NCBI GenBank assembly: GCA_902826695.1
Contig: CADEFU010000009.1
Span: 121,101 to 185,100 of the forward strand
DNA length: 64,000 nucleotides
From: an uncultured Alphaproteobacteria bacterium
GTDB lineage: Bacteria > Pseudomonadota > Alphaproteobacteria > Micropepsales > Micropepsaceae
Direction of reading: 5' to 3'
Of this stretch, positions 61,701 through 64,000 are shown piece by piece. Numbering within the stretch: position 1 is the first letter of the stretch; every line of letters begins with the position of its first letter. Position numbers and translations under genes: made by a program. The notes under the pieces were generated by a model. It saw nothing but the letters and a program-made list of their open reading frames with translations. It was not told the DNA's origin and searched no databases.

Positions 61701-63412
61701 TGCGAGAGCGGACGGTAGGTTTGCGAGAGCACGGCCATCGGCGTGTCGTCGCCCATGGAGCCTACGGGTTCCTTGCCGTCTTCGACCATCGGATGGAGCA
61801 CCATCTCGAGGTCTTCGAGCGAGATCGCGGCGGCGAGTTGACGCCTGCGGAATTCGTTCTTCTCTTCGAACATCAAGGGTTCGGGGCCCGGACCGATGAT
61901 GGCCTCGAGGTCGACGATGTTCTTCGTCCACTCTTCGTAAGGGTGTTCGCCTGCCAGTTCATCCTTGATGGCGCGGTCGTCGAAGAATTGGCCGCGCTGA
62001 AGGTCAACGCCGATCATCTGGCCGGGGCCGACGCGGCCCTTGCGCACGATCTTGCGTTCGTCGAGCACGACCATGCCGGTCTCGGAGCCGACGAACAGCA
62101 GGCCGTCATCGGTCAGCGTGAAGCGGAGCGGCCTTAGGCCGTTGCGATCAAGGCCCGCGATGACCCAGCGGCCGTCGGTGGCAGCGAGTGCGGCCGGGCC
62201 GTCCCACGGCTCCATCACCGCGTTCGAGTATTGGTACATCGCGCGGTGCGCCGGCGGTGTCGTGTCTTTTTTCGACCAGGCCTCGGGGATCAGCAGCGTC
62301 TTTGCCATCGGCGCGGAGCGGCCGGCGCGACAGAGCACCTCGAACACCGCGTCCATGGCGGCCGAGTCGGACGAGCCCGGCTGAATGATCGGCTTGATGT
62401 CGTCTTCATGGCCTTTGAAATGCTCGGAAGCCATGCGGATTTCATGGCTCTTCATCCAGTTCACGTTGCCCTTCAGCGTGTTGATCTCGCCGTTGTGGGC
62501 GAGCATGCGGAAGGGGTGCGCGAGGTACCAGGTCGGGAATGTGTTCGTCGAATAGCGCTGGTGGAAGATCGCCATCGGCGAGACGAAGCGCGCGTCGTTC
62601 AGATCGGGATAGAACGTCGCCAACTGCTCGGCCAGGAACATGCCCTTGTAGATCAGCGAGCGCGTCGAGAGCGAACAGACGTAGAAGTTCGGGATCGACG
62701 CTTTGCGCACCTGCGTTTCGATGCGGCGGCGGATGATGAAAAGATCGCGCTCGATCTCTTCGACGTCCTTGCCGACCGGCGTGTCGAACATGATCTGTTC
62801 GATTTCGGGCCGCGTCTGGTTCGCCTTTTCGCCGATGACGGAGATGTCGACCGGCACTTGGCGCCAGCCGTAGATGTAGTAGCCGAAGCGCAGGATCTCG
62901 GCCTCGACGATCGTGCGGCAGGTTTCCTGCGCGACGTAGTCCGTGCGCGGCAGGAAGATCATGCCGATGCCGATGCGCCCGCCTTCGAGCTGATGGCCGG
63001 TCGCCTTCACTTCGTCGGCGAAGAAGTCTTGCGGTACTTGGATGTGCAGGCCCGCGCCGTCGCCGGTCTTGCCGTCGGCGTCGACCGCACCGCGGTGCCA
63101 GACGCATTTCAGCGCGGCGATGGCGTGGAGCACGACTTCGCGACGCGGCTTGCCGTCGACGGCGGCGATGAGCCCTACGCCGCAGGCATCGTGTTCTTGA
63201 TCGGGGGAGTAGGCGTGGTTGGCTTCGAGATGCGCGGCGTTCGAAATGAAGCGCTCGATCTCAGCACTACCATTGTCATCCCGGGCGTAGCGAAGCGAAG
63301 ACCCGGGACCCAGGGGATCAAGTGATGCGGTTGAACTGCCCAGCCCAGTCTCCTGGGTCCCGGGTCTCGCTGCGCTCGCCCGGGATGACAATGATGAGGT
63401 AGTTTTTTGCAT
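58739..63412 (-). CDS. gltB: Glutamate synthase (NADPH) large subunit
   Basis: 1557 residues. Glutaminase class II domain starting at the catalytic Cys in [12 protein letters not shown] (Cys77), a central domain, an FMN/3Fe-4S synthase barrel ([32 protein letters not shown]), and a C-terminal beta-helix ([34 protein letters not shown]). It converts glutamine + 2-oxoglutarate to two glutamates. The propeptide before Cys77 is long because a palindromic repeat occupies codons 8-47. The gene follows gltD with a 3-bp gap. Confidence 0.97.
   Translation of the reverse strand: [1557 protein letters not shown]
63274..63391. repeat. Dispersed palindromic repeat, GTCATCCCGG family, copy 3, inside gltB propeptide
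   Basis: Begins TGTCATCCCGGGCG and ends CCCGGGATGACA, with an internal CCCGGGACCCAGG / CCTGGGTCCCGGG pair. It lies in frame within the first codons of gltB. Confidence 0.9.
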
Positions 63413-63415
63413 GTT

Positions 63416-64000
63416 CTACTCCGCCGCTTCGCGGGCTGCTTCGCGTGTTCTTTGTTCGAGGTAGCGATGGATGTTCTCGGCCACATCGCGGCCGTCGCGG
63501 ATGGCCCAGACGACGAGCGAGGCGCCGCGGACGATGTCGCCGGCCGCAAAGACGCCGGCGAGCGAGGTCATCATCGTTTTGTGATCGATCTTGACGGTGC
63601 CCCATTTCGTGACGTTCAGGCCGCGTTCGCCGAAGGCGACGGGCAGGTCTTCGGGGTCGAAGCCCAAGGCCATGACCACAAGGTCGGCGGGGAGCGTGAA
63701 ATCGCTGCCGTCCACTTCCTGCGGAACCTGGCGGCCGCTGGCGTCAGCGGGCCCGAGCCGCATGCGCAACGCTTTGACGCCCGTGACTTTCTTGTCGCCT
63801 GAGAAGGCTTTGGGAACGCCGAGCCAGGAGAAGACGACGCCTTCTTCCTCAGCGTGGCTGACTTCGCGCAAGCTACCCGGCATGTTTTCGCGGTCGCGGC
63901 GGTAGAGGCACGTCACCGACTTCGCGCCTTGGCGTACGGCCGTGCGCACGCAGTCCATCGCGGTGTCGCCGCCGCCGATGACGACGACGTTCTTGCCCTT
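63416..64000 (-). CDS. gltD: Glutamate synthase small subunit, C-terminal part
   Basis: 194 residues visible; the 5' part lies outside the window. KNVVVIGGGDTAMDCVRTAVRQGA is the second (NADPH) nucleotide-binding loop, ENMPGSLREVSHAEEEGV and VVMALGFDPED, and AGDIVRGASLVVWAIRDGRDVAENIH the FAD-binding end. It supplies electrons to GltB. It is upstream of gltB on the same strand (gltD-gltB order). Confidence 0.95.
   Translation of the reverse strand, partial: KGKNVVVIGGGDTAMDCVRTAVRQGAKSVTCLYRRDRENMPGSLREVSHAEEEGVVFSWLGVPKAFSGDKKVTGVKALRMRLGPADASGRQVPQEVDGSDFTLPADLVVMALGFDPEDLPVAFGERGLNVTKWGTVKIDHKTMMTSLAGVFAAGDIVRGASLVVWAIRDGRDVAENIHRYLEQRTREAAREAAE

Noticed and set aside
59432..62137. Long plus-strand frames opposite gltB
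   Set aside because: Mirror frames of gltB caused by GC-rich third positions. No initiation signals and no family resemblance.
1..64000. CRISPR array, integrase, insertion sequence or rRNA operon
   Set aside because: None seen: no regularly spaced repeats, no DDE or tyrosine-recombinase motifs and no rRNA sequence.

Overview
The window is about 64 kb of GC-rich chromosome from an alphaproteobacterium. The best evidence for this is the unit murA - DUF2948 - hisD - UPF0262 - LMW phosphatase - infA - maf - rng - yacG, an order characteristic of that class. A glutathione-transferase-fold protein with the FzlA C-terminal signature, ELM1-like and FkbM proteins and dispersed intergenic palindromes ending in GTCATCCCGG fit as well. 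I cannot assign a genus. Most of the window is ordinary core genome, broken by a polysaccharide locus (about 37.7-46.5 kb) and a low-GC accessory stretch (about 51.5-57.3 kb).

Region 1 (1-10.8 kb). A secreted serine hydrolase (partial) and a MATE pump are followed by the most notable locus, read entirely on the minus strand. In transcription order it is: Y3 RNA, Y2 RNA, amtB, Y1 RNA, a Ro60/Rsr-type TROVE-vWA protein and the RNA ligase RtcB. Y1 and Y2 each carry a circularly permuted tRNA mimic: anticodon-like hairpin, T-arm, acceptor stem closed by a loop, D-arm. This sits on a terminal stem that is also found in Y3, which lacks the mimic. Matching arms differ in sequence between the copies but keep their pairing, which supports a real RNA family. 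Together the genes look like a bacterial Ro60 / Y RNA / RNA repair system.

Region 2 (10.8-26.7 kb). This holds an acyl-CoA dehydrogenase with a GatB/YqeY-domain protein, a CHRD protein, an aldo/keto reductase, a D-threonine-aldolase-like enzyme and a His/Tyr-rich exported protein. The large minus-strand housekeeping unit (murA to yacG), msrA and tRNA-Thr(GGT) follow.

Region 3 (26.7-37.6 kb). Here are tandem beta/gamma-crystallin-like secreted proteins, a GPH-type sugar symporter, a possible secreted cysteine peptidase, a glycerophosphodiesterase, a lipoprotein coupled to a saccharopine-dehydrogenase-like protein, and a LuxR regulator. infC (probable AUA start, strong leader hairpins) and thrS complete it.

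Region 4 (37.6-51.5 kb). Two tandem acyltransferase-SGNH membrane proteins, two methyltransferases, a 2OG-Fe oxygenase-like protein, an ELM1 protein and a GT4 glycosyltransferase form an envelope or polysaccharide locus. A SIR2-like gene sits beside a remnant of an alpha/beta hydrolase gene. An SDR protein, a TPR protein, queG and fzlA follow.

Region 5 (51.5-64 kb). A PadR regulator with an obvious operator, a membrane protein + metallo-beta-lactamase-fold pair, and a TOPRIM/RecA-like primase-helicase pair look like accessory or element-derived DNA. After them come mtgA with an unusual N-terminal HMA domain, gltB, and the end of gltD. At least four families of dispersed palindromic repeats occur. 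Two copies lie in frame inside genes (the helicase and the gltB propeptide).
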